From an uncultured Reyranella sp. (lineage in GTDB: Bacteria; Pseudomonadota; Alphaproteobacteria; Reyranellales; Reyranellaceae), in NCBI RefSeq assembly GCF_945957355.1, contig NZ_CAMFKM010000011.1, positions 1-64,000 of the forward strand: a stretch of DNA of 64,000 nucleotides, in the 5' to 3' direction. This document shows, piece after piece, positions 1-8,903 of this stretch (the first letter of the stretch is position 1; the number at the start of each line of letters is the position of its first letter). The translations under genes and the position numbers were made by a program. The notes below the pieces were generated by a model. It made no database searches. It saw only the letters and a program-made list of their open reading frames with translations, and had not been told where the DNA came from.

Positions 1-1
1 C

Positions 2-436
2 GAGGTCGTGCAGTATCGCGGCGAGGCGGCGATGTTCGCCGACGTGGCGGCCCAGCAGCTCGACGGCGCGGCGGGCAGTCCCGCCGGTGCGGCGGCGGTG
101 ATCGCCTCCGGCAAGGGACGGGCCATCGCAATGATGGGCGACCGTCTGCCGGCCTTCCCCGGCGTCGCGACGATGGTCGAGCAGGGCGCCGTCGGCGGCT
201 TCTACGAGACCCGCGCCTTCGCCGTCTTCGCCGTCCCGGCGGCGACGCCCAAGGACATCGTGAAGAAGCTGTCCGACACGCTGTTCGAAGCCGGCACCGA
301 CGAGAAGGTGAAGGCGCTGATGGCCAACTACCTGATCGTCGGGCCTCTCGATTTCGAAGCGACCAACAAGGTCTTCAAGCGCGACACCGAGATCATGCTG
401 AAGGTGATGAAGGAGATCGGTATCAAGGCCGAGTGA
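2..436 (+). CDS. Bug-family tripartite tricarboxylate transporter substrate-binding protein (C-terminal part)
   Basis: The reading frame enters from the left edge, so only the C-terminal ~144 residues are present. The sequence has the typical second-lobe pattern of Bug (TctC-like) periplasmic receptors: RAIAMMGDRLPAFPGVATMVEQG, interrupted here as a family match at residues ~38-60, then VPAATPKDIVKKLSDTL and a final short helix. Such proteins capture a carboxylate or other small organic solute in the periplasm for a TctAB-type permease. No permease genes lie beside it, which is usual for this family. The ligand cannot be told from sequence. A second Bug receptor occurs at 15781-16746. Confidence 0.8.
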   Translation, partial: EVVQYRGEAAMFADVAAQQLDGAAGSPAGAAAVIASGKGRAIAMMGDRLPAFPGVATMVEQGAVGGFYETRAFAVFAVPAATPKDIVKKLSDTLFEAGTDEKVKALMANYLIVGPLDFEATNKVFKRDTEIMLKVMKEIGIKAE

Positions 437-470
437 CGCGCGAGCTGCGCTCGCGCTTCACTCGGCCCAT

Positions 471-514
471 GAGCGTCAGGAGCTTGCCCACGGCAAGCTC
501 CGGGAGCGACGCTC
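471..514 (+). terminator. Long intergenic hairpin, likely terminator
   Basis: GGAGCTTGCC (479-488) and GGCAAGCTCC (492-501) form a perfect 10-bp stem with a 3-base loop. A second pair, GAGCGTC (471-477) and GACGCTC (508-514), can extend it. It sits between the Bug receptor stop and the next gene. There is no run of T after it, so it may act as a transcript end or stabiliser rather than a classical intrinsic terminator. Confidence 0.5.
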
Positions 515-550
515 GCTGTTGCAACGATTCAACGTAAGGAAATCACGACC

Positions 551-1054
551 ATGTCCTTCACCGTAACCAGCGACAGCTTCAAGGAAGGCGCGTCCCTCGG
601 CATGGAGCACATCCTGTCGGCCGAGTATGGCTTCGGCTGCGGCGGCGGCAACAAGTCGCCGCACCTGCGCTGGTCCGGCGCGCCCGAGGGCACCAAGAGC
701 TTCGCCGTGCACTGCTTCGATCCCGATGCGCCCACCGGCTCGGGTTTCTGGCACTGGGTGGTGGTCAACATCCCCGCCGGCACGACGGAACTCGCACTCG
801 ACGCCGGCAACCCTAAGGCCGGCCTTCTGCCGAAAGGCGCGCTGCAGACGCGCACCGACTTCGGCGCCCCGGGCTATGGCGGCCCGTGCCCGCCGCCGGG
901 CCACGGCCCGCATCGCTACGTGTTCACGGTGTTCGCGGTGAAGGAAGAGACCCTGCCGGTGAATGCCGACACGTCGGCCGCGATCGTGGGCTTTCAGCTG
1001 CATTTCAATACGCTGGCGAAAGCCACGCTCACGGGCACCTTCGAAAGAAAGTAG
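551..1054 (+). CDS. YbhB/YbcL family Raf-kinase-inhibitor-like (PEBP) protein
   Basis: A 167-residue protein of the bacterial phosphatidylethanolamine-binding family, at normal family length. It shows the conserved core SPHLRWSGAPEGTKSFAV, the DPDAPTGSGFWHWVV strand that lines the ligand pocket, and the GYGGPCPPPGHGPHRY segment. There is no signal peptide, so it is probably cytoplasmic. The physiological ligand of these proteins in bacteria is poorly known. The start is supported by a TAAGGA-type ribosome site about ten bases upstream. It stands alone, with a convergent hydrolase gene downstream. Confidence 0.9.
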   Translation: MSFTVTSDSFKEGASLGMEHILSAEYGFGCGGGNKSPHLRWSGAPEGTKSFAVHCFDPDAPTGSGFWHWVVVNIPAGTTELALDAGNPKAGLLPKGALQTRTDFGAPGYGGPCPPPGHGPHRYVFTVFAVKEETLPVNADTSAAIVGFQLHFNTLAKATLTGTFERK

Positions 1055-1089
1055 CCAGCGCCGCGTTTACTGCCCGCGGCCCGTGGGGG

Positions 1090-2847
1090 TCACTGGAGGA
1101 CGGTGAGTTCCAGGGCGGTCCTGGCACCGTGCAACAGGGTGTTGCGCGCAATGTATTGTGGCAGGCCATAGTTCTCGTAGCTGAGGAATCCCTCGCGGAC
1201 TGAAGCGGCGAGAAGCGCCGGGCGACTGGCGACGGCAAGCTCCAGCGTGTCACGGGCATGCAGCACCGCGGCGGTCGGGGTCAGGTTGACCATGAGATCG
1301 ACGGGCTCGCCCGGAACGAGCGGGGCCTTGATCCTGTCATCGATCGCCTGTTCGGCCCTGGTCGAGAATTCCGGCATGACCTGTCGCGTCGCGGCGCGCT
1401 GGTTTCCCATCGACAGGCATTGCCGCCTGCCCGCGCGATCGATGCGGTCGAGACGTACCGTTACGTGCGTGTCGATCTCGGTGCTGGCGAGGCCCAGGCG
1501 AAAACGAGCCGGCCCGACCAGTTCCATATCGGCCGGCACCTTCCAGGCGAAGCGCAGGACGTGAGGCATGACGCTGTCGGTGCCCGGCACGAGGCCTGGA
1601 ACCTGGGGTGCGGCCAGCCAATGGCTCGCGGCCTCGGCGACCGGTTCGACCTCGAGGGTGCCTGTGGCGGCGGGATGGAGCGCCAGCGTGCGGGAGGCCG
1701 GAGGCGGGAAGTCCGCCGCTGTCCCCCAGGCGCTTTCGCCGTCGCCCGCGCCGTCACGCCACCAGCGCACGGCCGGCTGGCGATCGTAGCCGTTGTCGAT
1801 ACCCTTCACGACATGGTCGAAGAAGGCCAGTGCCTCGAGTTGCCAGGAGTAGGCGGGAAGTTCGTACTCGGCCGGCCCGATGATCAGCCATTTGCGGTCG
1901 GCCGGCGTACCGGCATTCTCGAAGAGGTCGTAGGCGCCGAACTGGTGCAGCGAGATGTTGCCGCGATTCTGCACGACGACGAAGGGCACGTCGATCTGCG
2001 ACAGGCGGCGAAAGGAGCCTTCGTCGGACCGGTTGTTCGGATCGGTATCCGTATCGGCGAAGAAGGTGACCAGGTTTTCCAGCGCACGGGGGATCGGCCG
2101 GTTCTTCTTGAACCCCTGCATGATGGCATCGATGCGGGGACGCACCAGATTCCAGAGGTACGGTCGGTTGACGACGTGGCTCAGGAGGGCGCGCACCACC
2201 GGTGGAACGTAGAGCTTCACGCCCTTGGCCGTGAAATTGGCGCCAGTCCACAGGCCGAAGAATTCGATGTTCGGATAGCCGGCATAGCGGAAGACGTGGC
2301 GGCGATAGTCGGTGCAGATTTCGTTGCAGAAAAACGCCTTGAGCGCCGGCGGCCGATGGGCGGCGATCGTCGGCTGGTTCATGCCGTAGTAGGACGTGCC
2401 GAACAGGCAGACATCGCCGCTCGACCAGGGTTGCTCGCCCGCCCAGGCGACGCAGGCAAGATGATCCTGCACTTCGGATTCGGCGTGCCAGCGCCGCAAC
2501 TCGCCTTCGGAGCGGCCGACGCCGCGCGCCGTCACGACGACCTGGGCATAGCCCCGGGCGGTGATGACCGGAGGCGACCCGATTTCGTTGGTGCCCTTGG
2601 GCACACCGATCGAATGCAGGTCCCGATTATAGGCCGAGAACTGCACGATCGCGGGATACCGGCCCGGCGCGCGCGGCAGATACACGTCGGCCGACAGCTT
2701 CGTTCCGTCCTTCATCGGGATCATGACATCGGCAAGCAACCGGCAGCCGAGATCCTCCGCGGCGACCTTGCCCGGCTTCCAGCCGGCGAGCTGCAGGTGG
2801 TTGAGACGGCCCTTGAGGGGAATCAGATTGTCCAGCCAGGCTGTCAT
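1090..2847 (-). CDS. CocE/NonD family hydrolase (X-Pro dipeptidyl-peptidase fold)
   Basis: A 585-residue serine hydrolase. The N-terminal alpha/beta domain has the family opening DVMIPMKDGTKLSADVYLP (residues ~40-58), the TARGVGRSEGE segment, and the nucleophile elbow GTSYYG with Ser at about residue 152. The C-terminal ~200 residues form the jelly-roll domain seen in CocE and X-Pro peptidases. Members cleave acyl or peptide-like ester and amide bonds; the substrate here is unknown. No signal peptide is visible, so it is probably cytoplasmic. The next gene upstream is a TetR regulator in the same direction, only 11 bases away, so the two are probably co-transcribed and the hydrolase is its likely target. 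Confidence 0.88.
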   Translation of the reverse strand: MTAWLDNLIPLKGRLNHLQLAGWKPGKVAAEDLGCRLLADVMIPMKDGTKLSADVYLPRAPGRYPAIVQFSAYNRDLHSIGVPKGTNEIGSPPVITARGYAQVVVTARGVGRSEGELRRWHAESEVQDHLACVAWAGEQPWSSGDVCLFGTSYYGMNQPTIAAHRPPALKAFFCNEICTDYRRHVFRYAGYPNIEFFGLWTGANFTAKGVKLYVPPVVRALLSHVVNRPYLWNLVRPRIDAIMQGFKKNRPIPRALENLVTFFADTDTDPNNRSDEGSFRRLSQIDVPFVVVQNRGNISLHQFGAYDLFENAGTPADRKWLIIGPAEYELPAYSWQLEALAFFDHVVKGIDNGYDRQPAVRWWRDGAGDGESAWGTAADFPPPASRTLALHPAATGTLEVEPVAEAASHWLAAPQVPGLVPGTDSVMPHVLRFAWKVPADMELVGPARFRLGLASTEIDTHVTVRLDRIDRAGRRQCLSMGNQRAATRQVMPEFSTRAEQAIDDRIKAPLVPGEPVDLMVNLTPTAAVLHARDTLELAVASRPALLAASVREGFLSYENYGLPQYIARNTLLHGARTALELTVLQ

Positions 2848-2858
2848 GCGCTTGTCCG

Positions 2859-3431
2859 TCAGTTGCTGGAGTTGCTTTCCTCGGCGAGAAGCTTGAACAG
2901 CTTTGCCATTCCCGCAGCCGCTTTCGGTCGCAGCGGCGATCCGCCGAGCGCGAGATTGAGCACCGACAGGCCCACCCCGAGGGCGTGGACCAGCGCCACG
3001 GTGTTCGCGTCCGCCGGGATACCGATGCGATCGGCAGCTGTCGCAACCTCGCCGCGTATGCCGCGCGTCAGCCGCTCGAAGATCGCCCTGGCATCGGCGT
3101 CCTGACTGGCCGCCAGTGCAAATGAAATGAGAACGCGGCTGTTCTCCGCCTTCTCGAAGGCGGTGCCCATGGCATCCGCCAGCTTCCTGGGACTTGTGGA
3201 TGCGGCACGCATCGCAAGCTCCACCCCCGCCAGCTGATCGGCCGCGGTGCGCTCCAGGACGGCGGCCAGCAGCGCCTGTCGCGTGGGAAAGTAATAGGTC
3301 AGATGGCTTTGGGAGATGCCGGCAGCCTTTGCCACGCGCGGCTGGGTCAGGCCGGCAAGCCCATGTTCGCGGATCAGCCCGACGGCCGCCACCAGCAGGC
3401 GCTCACGAACGGCAATCTCCACGGGTGACAA
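2859..3431 (-). CDS. TetR-family transcriptional regulator
   Basis: A 190-residue protein with an N-terminal TetR helix-turn-helix: helix region around LVAAVGLIREHGLAG, then the recognition segment VAKAAGISQSHLTYYFPTRQALL at residues ~34-56, typical of the family. The C-terminal ligand-binding region is all-helical and not specific. The chosen start is TTG at 3431, preceded by AGGGATCG; GTG at 3422 is the alternative but has no visible ribosome site. The gene precedes the CocE-type hydrolase on the same strand, and a palindrome just upstream (3447-3462) suggests that it represses its own operon until a ligand binds. Confidence 0.88.
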   Translation of the reverse strand: MSPVEIAVRERLLVAAVGLIREHGLAGLTQPRVAKAAGISQSHLTYYFPTRQALLAAVLERTAADQLAGVELAMRAASTSPRKLADAMGTAFEKAENSRVLISFALAASQDADARAIFERLTRGIRGEVATAADRIGIPADANTVALVHALGVGLSVLNLALGGSPLRPKAAAGMAKLFKLLAEESNSSN

Positions 3432-3446
3432 ATCGGCGATCCCTGG

Positions 3447-3462
3447 TTGGTATACCTACCAA
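3447..3462. promoter_or_regulatory. Candidate TetR operator
   Basis: TTGGTA and TACCAA form a perfect inverted repeat around a TACC spacer, ending 16 bases upstream of the TetR start. Position and symmetry fit an autoregulatory operator. This is inferred from sequence only. Confidence 0.55.
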
Positions 3463-3550
3463 TGTAGGGCGCGAGTGGTCTGGAACGCAAGTGCCCGGGC
3501 GCAAGCGGGGCCGGCGAAGCGGCTACGCTCGGAACTGGACTCCTGGCGGC

Positions 3551-5332
3551 CTACCGTTCATCCAGGGGCGGGAACTTCCACTTGCCGTTCCGGATCGGGA
3601 GGAATGAGCCGTCGTCGACGCCGACCTCCTCGGCGATGCGCCCGTTCATCACCTGGTTGAGCGCCAGGATCAGCTCGCCGTTCTTCTTCGGGTCGAGCGC
3701 CAGGTTCGCCATTTCGTCGGGATCGGCCTGCAGGTCGTAGACTTCGAGGTCGTTCTTCGCGAGCAGCTCTTCCAGCGTCTTCGGCGTGTTGAACAGGACA
3801 GGCGAGAAATAGCGCGAGAATCGGTAGCGGCCGTCGAAGATGCTGCGGATCGAGGTGCGGTTCGCGAAGTCCGGCGGATGGCCGGCCAGGATCGACTGCT
3901 GCTGCTCCGGCGGCTTGCTGCGGAAGGCGCGCATGTCGATCGTCATCGCCGCCCACTTGGGGTCCGAGTAGGACAGCATGTCGAAGTTGAACAGCGAGGC
4001 CGGTCGCACGGTCTTCGGCGCGGCGGCTTCCGGGTTGCGCAGCAGCGCGGAGAAATCCTTGCCGCGCAGTCCCTCGCTTGCCCGCGCGACGGCGGCGGCG
4101 TCCTTGCCCGTGAGCGCGAGGAGGGTGGGCGTGAGGTCTAGCTGCGAGGTGATCGCCTGGCATTCCTTGCCGCCCGGGAGAGCGGGATGGACGATCATCA
4201 GCGGCAGGTGATTCTGTTGGCGGTAGGCGTTGGTGCCTTTGCCGCGCATCTGGTGGCTGCCGCCCAGCTCGCCATGGTCGGCGGTGAAGACGACGATCGT
4301 GTTCCGGGCCATGCCGTTGTGCTCGAGCGCCGCCATCAGGCGCTCGACCTTGGCGTCGCAGTCGCGGATGGCGTTGAAGTAGTAGTTGCGCAGGTCGCGC
4401 CAGCGCCGGTCCTCGTCCGGCCAGGCGCCGACCAACAGGTCGATGGACTGCTGATAGTAGAGCTGCGCCTTCGGCCGGCCCGGCGTATCGAAGGGCTGGT
4501 GCCGGTTGGGCGGCAGGGGGACGTTGTCCCAGGTCGCGCGATAGAGCTCGTCGTCGGGCGCGCGGGCAATGGGGAGCGCATGCCGCTTGCCCTGGATGTT
4601 CTCGGTCCCGATATCGGAGTCGAAATACATCGTGTCGTGCGGGTTCACGAGATTCACGGCGAGGTACCAGGGCTGGCCCTTCGTGTGCAGCGTCTGGGCT
4701 TCGGTGCGTAGCCACGTGACCGCGGTCGCCAGCGTGCCGTCGTCGTACTTGTAGCCGCCCAGCGTGCCGTCGATCAGGTCGCCGACGCCGAAGAAATCCT
4801 GGAAGCCGTAGGACTGCATGGTCTTGCGATAGTCGAGCAGCGGTGCGTCGACCGGCCTGTCGTTGAGGTCCATCGTGGCCGACAGGTGCCACTTGCCCTG
4901 ATAGGCGGCGTGGTAGCCCAGCTCGGTGAGCCGGTGGCCGATCGTCTTGATCTTCGTCGAGAGATCGCGCTGCCAGATGTAGTTGAGATTGTCGGCGATG
5001 CCGGTGTGCTGGATGTGCTGGCCGGTATAGACGACCGACCGCGCCGAGGAGCAGACGCAGGAGGCGGCCTGGTGGTTGAGGAAGGTTATGGCCTTCTTCT
5101 TGATCGCCTCGCGGGCCGGCACGGGAAACGGCCACTGCGGGAAGAAATGCTCCTGGTCGACCAGCACGAACAGGATGTTGTAGCCGGACGGCATCGTGGC
5201 TGTGGAAGGAGCGGCCTGCGCCTGGGCTTGGGAGATCCCGCCGGCCAGCAGGGTCGTGCCCAGCAGGGCGGCGCCGGAGGCCATCGCCGTGCGGCGGGAG
5301 GGGAGGGACGAATCGTCTTCGGGCGTCGTCAT
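3551..5332 (-). CDS. Tat-exported sulfatase-like hydrolase
   Basis: A 593-residue alkaline-phosphatase-superfamily hydrolase. The N-terminus has a twin-arginine leader (SRRTAMASGAALLG, residues ~13-26), so it should be exported folded to the periplasm. The catalytic region follows: VLVDQEHF carries the first metal ligand, and CSSARSVVYTGQ is the sulfatase signature. The modified cysteine is followed by S-S-A-R rather than the usual X-P-X-R, a deviation in the motif read by the formylglycine-generating enzyme. The second metal site is TADHGELGGSHQMRGKG. Start at 5332 is supported by AGGAG six bases upstream; a longer frame reaches 5461 but would precede the leader. The substrate is unknown. 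It is divergent from the amidohydrolase. Confidence 0.88.
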   Translation of the reverse strand: MTTPEDDSSLPSRRTAMASGAALLGTTLLAGGISQAQAQAAPSTATMPSGYNILFVLVDQEHFFPQWPFPVPAREAIKKKAITFLNHQAASCVCSSARSVVYTGQHIQHTGIADNLNYIWQRDLSTKIKTIGHRLTELGYHAAYQGKWHLSATMDLNDRPVDAPLLDYRKTMQSYGFQDFFGVGDLIDGTLGGYKYDDGTLATAVTWLRTEAQTLHTKGQPWYLAVNLVNPHDTMYFDSDIGTENIQGKRHALPIARAPDDELYRATWDNVPLPPNRHQPFDTPGRPKAQLYYQQSIDLLVGAWPDEDRRWRDLRNYYFNAIRDCDAKVERLMAALEHNGMARNTIVVFTADHGELGGSHQMRGKGTNAYRQQNHLPLMIVHPALPGGKECQAITSQLDLTPTLLALTGKDAAAVARASEGLRGKDFSALLRNPEAAAPKTVRPASLFNFDMLSYSDPKWAAMTIDMRAFRSKPPEQQQSILAGHPPDFANRTSIRSIFDGRYRFSRYFSPVLFNTPKTLEELLAKNDLEVYDLQADPDEMANLALDPKKNGELILALNQVMNGRIAEEVGVDDGSFLPIRNGKWKFPPLDER

Positions 5333-5454
5333 CCGGTGCTCCTGTGTAAGGCACCCCATGCTACGCGGAAGCGGAGTTCCATTGCATGCGAAATGAACTC
5401 GGCGTTTCGCGCGCGCTCGCGTAGGCTCGGCGCAACGGAGCAGGGAGCCAGGAT

Positions 5455-6471
5455 ATGACAATTCGGCGTATCGCGGTCGAGGAAGCCTTCGTGACGCCGG
5501 AAATCATGGCCGAGTGGCACAAGGTGCTGGCCGGACGGGATGTCGAGCCGGGCTTCGCGAAGATGGGCGAGTCGATTCTCGCGCAGACGCCGGCCAACAA
5601 GCCGCTGGACGATCGGCTGCTCGACATCGGCGCGGCGCGCATCGCCCACATGGATGCGATCGGCATCGACATGCAGGTCCTGTCGCTCACCTCACCGGGC
5701 GTGCAGGTGTTCGATGCCGCGCTGGCGACGCGCCTCGCAGCAGGCTCCAACGACGCGCTGGCCGCCGCCGTGCGCGCCCATCCGACACGGTTCGCGGGCC
5801 TCGCTGCCATCGCGCCGCAGGATCCCGCGGCGGCGGCGAAGGAGATCGATCGGGCCGCCGACACGCTGAAGCTCAACGGCCTGATCGTGAACTCCCACAC
5901 CAGGGGCGAGTATCTCGACGCGCCGAAGTTCCGCCCGATCCTCGAGGCGGCCGAGGCGCACGACATGCCGATCTATCTCCATCCGCGCGAGCCCGCGGCC
6001 TCCTGGGTGGCGCCCTATCTCGACTATGCGCTGTGGTTTGCCGGCTGGGGCTTCGCCGCCGAGACCGGCCTGCATGCGATGCGCCTCATCATGTCGGGGA
6101 CGTTCGATCGTTTCCCCAGGCTCAGGATCGTGCTCGGCCACATGGGGGAGGGCATTCCGTTCTGGCTGCAGCGCATCGACAACCGCTACCGGCTCGAAAC
6201 GAAGATCGGGGCCTGTGAGAAGCTCGCGCGCCTGCCCAGCGAATACTTCCTCGACAACTTCGTCATCACGACCTCGGGCGTGACTTCGATGCCGGCGCTC
6301 CGCCTCTCGCTCGACGAGCTGGGCGTGGACCGCATCCTCTTCGCTGCCGACTTCCCCTACGAGGACGACGCCGAAGCGGTGCGCTTCATGGACGGCGCCG
6401 CCGTCACCGAGGAGGAGCGAAAGAAGATCTACGAGACGAATGCCTGCCGGGTTTTCGGGTTCTCTCAGTAG
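5455..6471 (+). CDS. Amidohydrolase-2 family protein (ACMSD/gamma-resorcylate decarboxylase-like)
   Basis: A 338-residue TIM-barrel metalloenzyme. IRRIAVEEAFVTPE at the N-terminus holds the glutamate that replaces the HxH motif in part of this family. The barrel strands continue with IYLHPREP (metal His), LRIVLGHMGEGIPFW (active-site His) and LFAADFPYED (metal Asp). Relatives are non-oxidative decarboxylases of hydroxybenzoates or simple hydrolases, so the reaction cannot be fixed by sequence alone. It is preceded by an AGGGAG ribosome site and shares a divergent region with the sulfatase. Its last seven bases overlap the convergent porin-like gene. Confidence 0.88.
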   Translation: MTIRRIAVEEAFVTPEIMAEWHKVLAGRDVEPGFAKMGESILAQTPANKPLDDRLLDIGAARIAHMDAIGIDMQVLSLTSPGVQVFDAALATRLAAGSNDALAAAVRAHPTRFAGLAAIAPQDPAAAAKEIDRAADTLKLNGLIVNSHTRGEYLDAPKFRPILEAAEAHDMPIYLHPREPAASWVAPYLDYALWFAGWGFAAETGLHAMRLIMSGTFDRFPRLRIVLGHMGEGIPFWLQRIDNRYRLETKIGACEKLARLPSEYFLDNFVITTSGVTSMPALRLSLDELGVDRILFAADFPYEDDAEAVRFMDGAAVTEEERKKIYETNACRVFGFSQ

Positions 6472-7862
6472 AGCTTGAGGTCGTAGTTCAGCACCACGCG
6501 CAGTTCTTCGGAGTCGGTGACCGTGCCGCCCTGCCACACGGTCGAGCGTCCATACTGCACGCGGAACCAGAGGCCCTCCAGGGGCTTGTGCTCGGGGCGC
6601 CAGTCGACGTGGAAGTCCCATTCGGTCTCGACCAGCGGCGCGCCCGCGGCGGGAGCGCTGGTCCAGCCGTTGAAGAAGTGCGCGGCCAGCGCGATGCCCG
6701 GCAGGCCGACCGGCGTCAGCGTATGCGACAGGCCGATCATCACCGCCTGTTCGCCGGCCCGCTGGAACCCCTGGATCAGCGCGTCGGTGTAGAAGGGGTT
6801 GGCGCTCCACGGCGTCAGGATGCCGAGGCCGGGATTGGCGACGGAATAGCCCAGGGTCAGGATGCCGGTCTGGTAGCCGAGATCGACCTTCATGCCGAGC
6901 TGGTTGGTGGCGAAGGCATTGCCGCCGTTGATCATCGTCTGGCCGGTGCTGTTCTGGGCGACGAACTGCGCCGCGGCGAGCACGGTGAAGCCGCCGCCGA
7001 AATCGTGGCCGAGCTTGCCCTCGGTATAGAAGATGTTGAGCAGGTCCTGGCTGTAATAGTTGATCGCACCGATCGAGGCCGGGCCCCAATTCATCAGGCC
7101 GCCGACCAGGCCGACGCCGGCATTCGAGGTGGGAGCCCCGGCGGCGCTGGCCATCGACTGGAAGGCGATCGCATCGCGCGGCTTCATGGCGTCGACATAG
7201 GCGGCACCATAGCGAAAGCTCGGCGCGCCCGCGTCGCCCTCGAATGTTCCGACCAGCCTGTAACCGGAGAAGGTGTTCGGCGTCATGCGATTGTCGTGCG
7301 CGCCGAGGAAGGGCGTGTTGTAGAGATGCCGGCCGAGCGTGATCTCGTACGCGTCGCCGAGATGGACCTGGGCATAGAGCTGGCCGAACACCGCATAGCC
7401 CTGCTGGTCCGGCAGCAGCAGCCCGGTGTTTCCGTATTGCGGTGGCGCGACGATCGGGAAGGAGGTGTAAAGCACCGCGCCCAGCGAGACGAGGTCGAAC
7501 AGCTTGCCGGTCTCGGCCGAGATCGAGCCGCCGCCCGCCCAGGCTTCCTGGATGGTCGTGCTGCCCGGCGGGCGCACCGCGTCGCGATAGTAGCTGCGGG
7601 CGTCGATACTCACCTTGGAATCGCGCAGGAAGGCCGGCGTGTCCTGCCATCGCTCGCGCAACTCCGGGAATGCGGTGAGCGGCGGCGGCTTCGGCGGCCT
7701 GAAGATCCGCTCGATCGCGGTCAGATCCTCCGATGGAGTGCGCGGGATCGGATACTCCTGCTTGCTGGCCTGCGCGAGCGCGGTGCCGCCTGCCCCGAGA
7801 GAAGCAAATCCCACGGCCGCCGCCAGGGCCAGGGACCGGGTGCGCTTTCGGTCAGGGTTCAT
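6465..7862 (-). CDS. Outer-membrane beta-barrel porin-like protein
   Basis: A ~465-residue exported protein. It has a basic N-terminus and a clear signal peptide (RSLALAAAVGFASLGAGG, cleavage near ALAQA). The mature part is rich in alternating aromatic and small residues, with paired strands such as AYEITLGRHLY and MKVDLGYQTGILTLGYSVANPG, and ends in the aromatic residue typical of outer-membrane barrels (YDLKLY). It resembles OprD-like porins of unknown specificity. The start at 7862 was chosen for the signal peptide; the frame is open to 8126 and no strong ribosome site marks either end. It may help the substrates of the neighbouring sulfatase and amidohydrolase to enter, but this is inference. 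Confidence 0.72.
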   Translation of the reverse strand: MNPDRKRTRSLALAAAVGFASLGAGGTALAQASKQEYPIPRTPSEDLTAIERIFRPPKPPPLTAFPELRERWQDTPAFLRDSKVSIDARSYYRDAVRPPGSTTIQEAWAGGGSISAETGKLFDLVSLGAVLYTSFPIVAPPQYGNTGLLLPDQQGYAVFGQLYAQVHLGDAYEITLGRHLYNTPFLGAHDNRMTPNTFSGYRLVGTFEGDAGAPSFRYGAAYVDAMKPRDAIAFQSMASAAGAPTSNAGVGLVGGLMNWGPASIGAINYYSQDLLNIFYTEGKLGHDFGGGFTVLAAAQFVAQNSTGQTMINGGNAFATNQLGMKVDLGYQTGILTLGYSVANPGLGILTPWSANPFYTDALIQGFQRAGEQAVMIGLSHTLTPVGLPGIALAAHFFNGWTSAPAAGAPLVETEWDFHVDWRPEHKPLEGLWFRVQYGRSTVWQGGTVTDSEELRVVLNYDLKLY

Positions 7863-8095
7863 GTCTACGAACCGCGGTCGCATCGACAAATGTGAGGAAA
7901 GCCCCATTGCTGGAATTCTTGCATCTTCTCTCCGAGCCTTCACGTCCTGCATGAGGGACCATCCTGTGGCGGTACCTCCAGGGGCCGGGCGTGGTCCGGC
8001 CCTCAATTCCCCCCTTTCGTTCGGACCGGTCGCCCGCCATAAGACGGGGCGGGGGAAGGTCGATCGACGGCCTTCGGAGAGGACAGGAAACTGAG

Positions 8096-8863
8096 ATGGC
8101 GGGGCTGTTGGGGGATCGCGGGACACAGGTCTTCAGGCTCGTCGTCGCAGGGGCGGCCGGCGCACTGCTCTCGGCCTGCGCCAGCGACAGCACCTCCTAC
8201 CAGGAGCAGGCGCTGCGGGCGTCGGAGGGCGGCGACCTCAAGGCGGCGACCAGCCTGGCGCAGAAGGAGGTCGAGAAATACTCGGCCACCGACCAGTGCT
8301 CCTCCACCACCAACTACAATTGCGGAACCCTGGCGCTCGCCCTGAGCAGCCTGGCCGAATACCAGATCCTGAGCGGAAACCTGGCCGCCGGCGAGCGCAG
8401 CTTCGACCGCGCCAAGGGCGCCCTCCAGATGGTACCGAAGGACAACAAGCCCAGCGCCACCGGCATGGTCTATCGCGACGTGTCCGAAGCCTTCTGGAAG
8501 GCGGGCGACAAGAAGCGCGCCATCGCCGTTTTCAAGGAGGGCACGACCCGCGGCGCCGACGAGTGGCTCTACACCACCTCCGCCGCCAAGGCGGTCGCCC
8601 AGCAGGAGGGCCGGCCGGCAGCCCCGGCTGCCGCGACGGCGGTTCCTGGGGCGCCCACGGCCCTCGGGGCTCCGGTCCCGCTGGCACCCGGCGCCACGCC
8701 GGTGTCGGCGACCGAGTCCGACACCATGGTGAAGCCCAGCATGGTCAACGATCCGGCTATCAACGATCCGATGCGCGGACAGCCGCCCAGCTCGGCCGGC
8801 CCGGCGCCCGCACCGCTGGCGCCGAGTCCCCTTACGCCGACCCCGCTGCAGAGGTCGCGCTGA
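8096..8863 (+). CDS. Lipoprotein with TPR-like helical domain and Pro/Ala-rich tail
   Basis: A 255-residue predicted lipoprotein: the leader ends in the lipobox LLSAC (Cys at about residue 28). The following ~140 residues are helical with a TPR-like pattern (QALRASEGGDLKAATSLAQKEV, then ALALSSLAEYQILSGNLAAGE). The last ~90 residues are a low-complexity Ala/Pro stretch likely to be disordered. Start at 8096 follows a GGACAGGAAA ribosome site; the frame extends to 7991 but that part lacks a leader. No specific function is recognised. It is followed 40 bases later by an SGNH-type gene on the same strand, so they may form a unit concerned with the envelope. Confidence 0.75.
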   Translation: MAGLLGDRGTQVFRLVVAGAAGALLSACASDSTSYQEQALRASEGGDLKAATSLAQKEVEKYSATDQCSSTTNYNCGTLALALSSLAEYQILSGNLAAGERSFDRAKGALQMVPKDNKPSATGMVYRDVSEAFWKAGDKKRAIAVFKEGTTRGADEWLYTTSAAKAVAQQEGRPAAPAAATAVPGAPTALGAPVPLAPGATPVSATESDTMVKPSMVNDPAINDPMRGQPPSSAGPAPAPLAPSPLTPTPLQRSR

Positions 8864-8903
8864 GGCAAGGGCGGGCTGCCATGGGAATGCGAGGGAACGA
8901 GCC

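Noticed and set aside
1258..3105. Long + strand open frame of 615 codons opposite the CocE-type hydrolase and TetR gene
   Set aside because: It is an antisense shadow of GC-rich genes; the product is Arg/Gly/Asp-rich with no domain, whereas the minus strand encodes clear families.
5692..7650. Minus-strand frame of 652 codons across the amidohydrolase and porin-like genes
   Set aside because: It is out of frame with both recognised proteins and has low-complexity Arg-rich composition.
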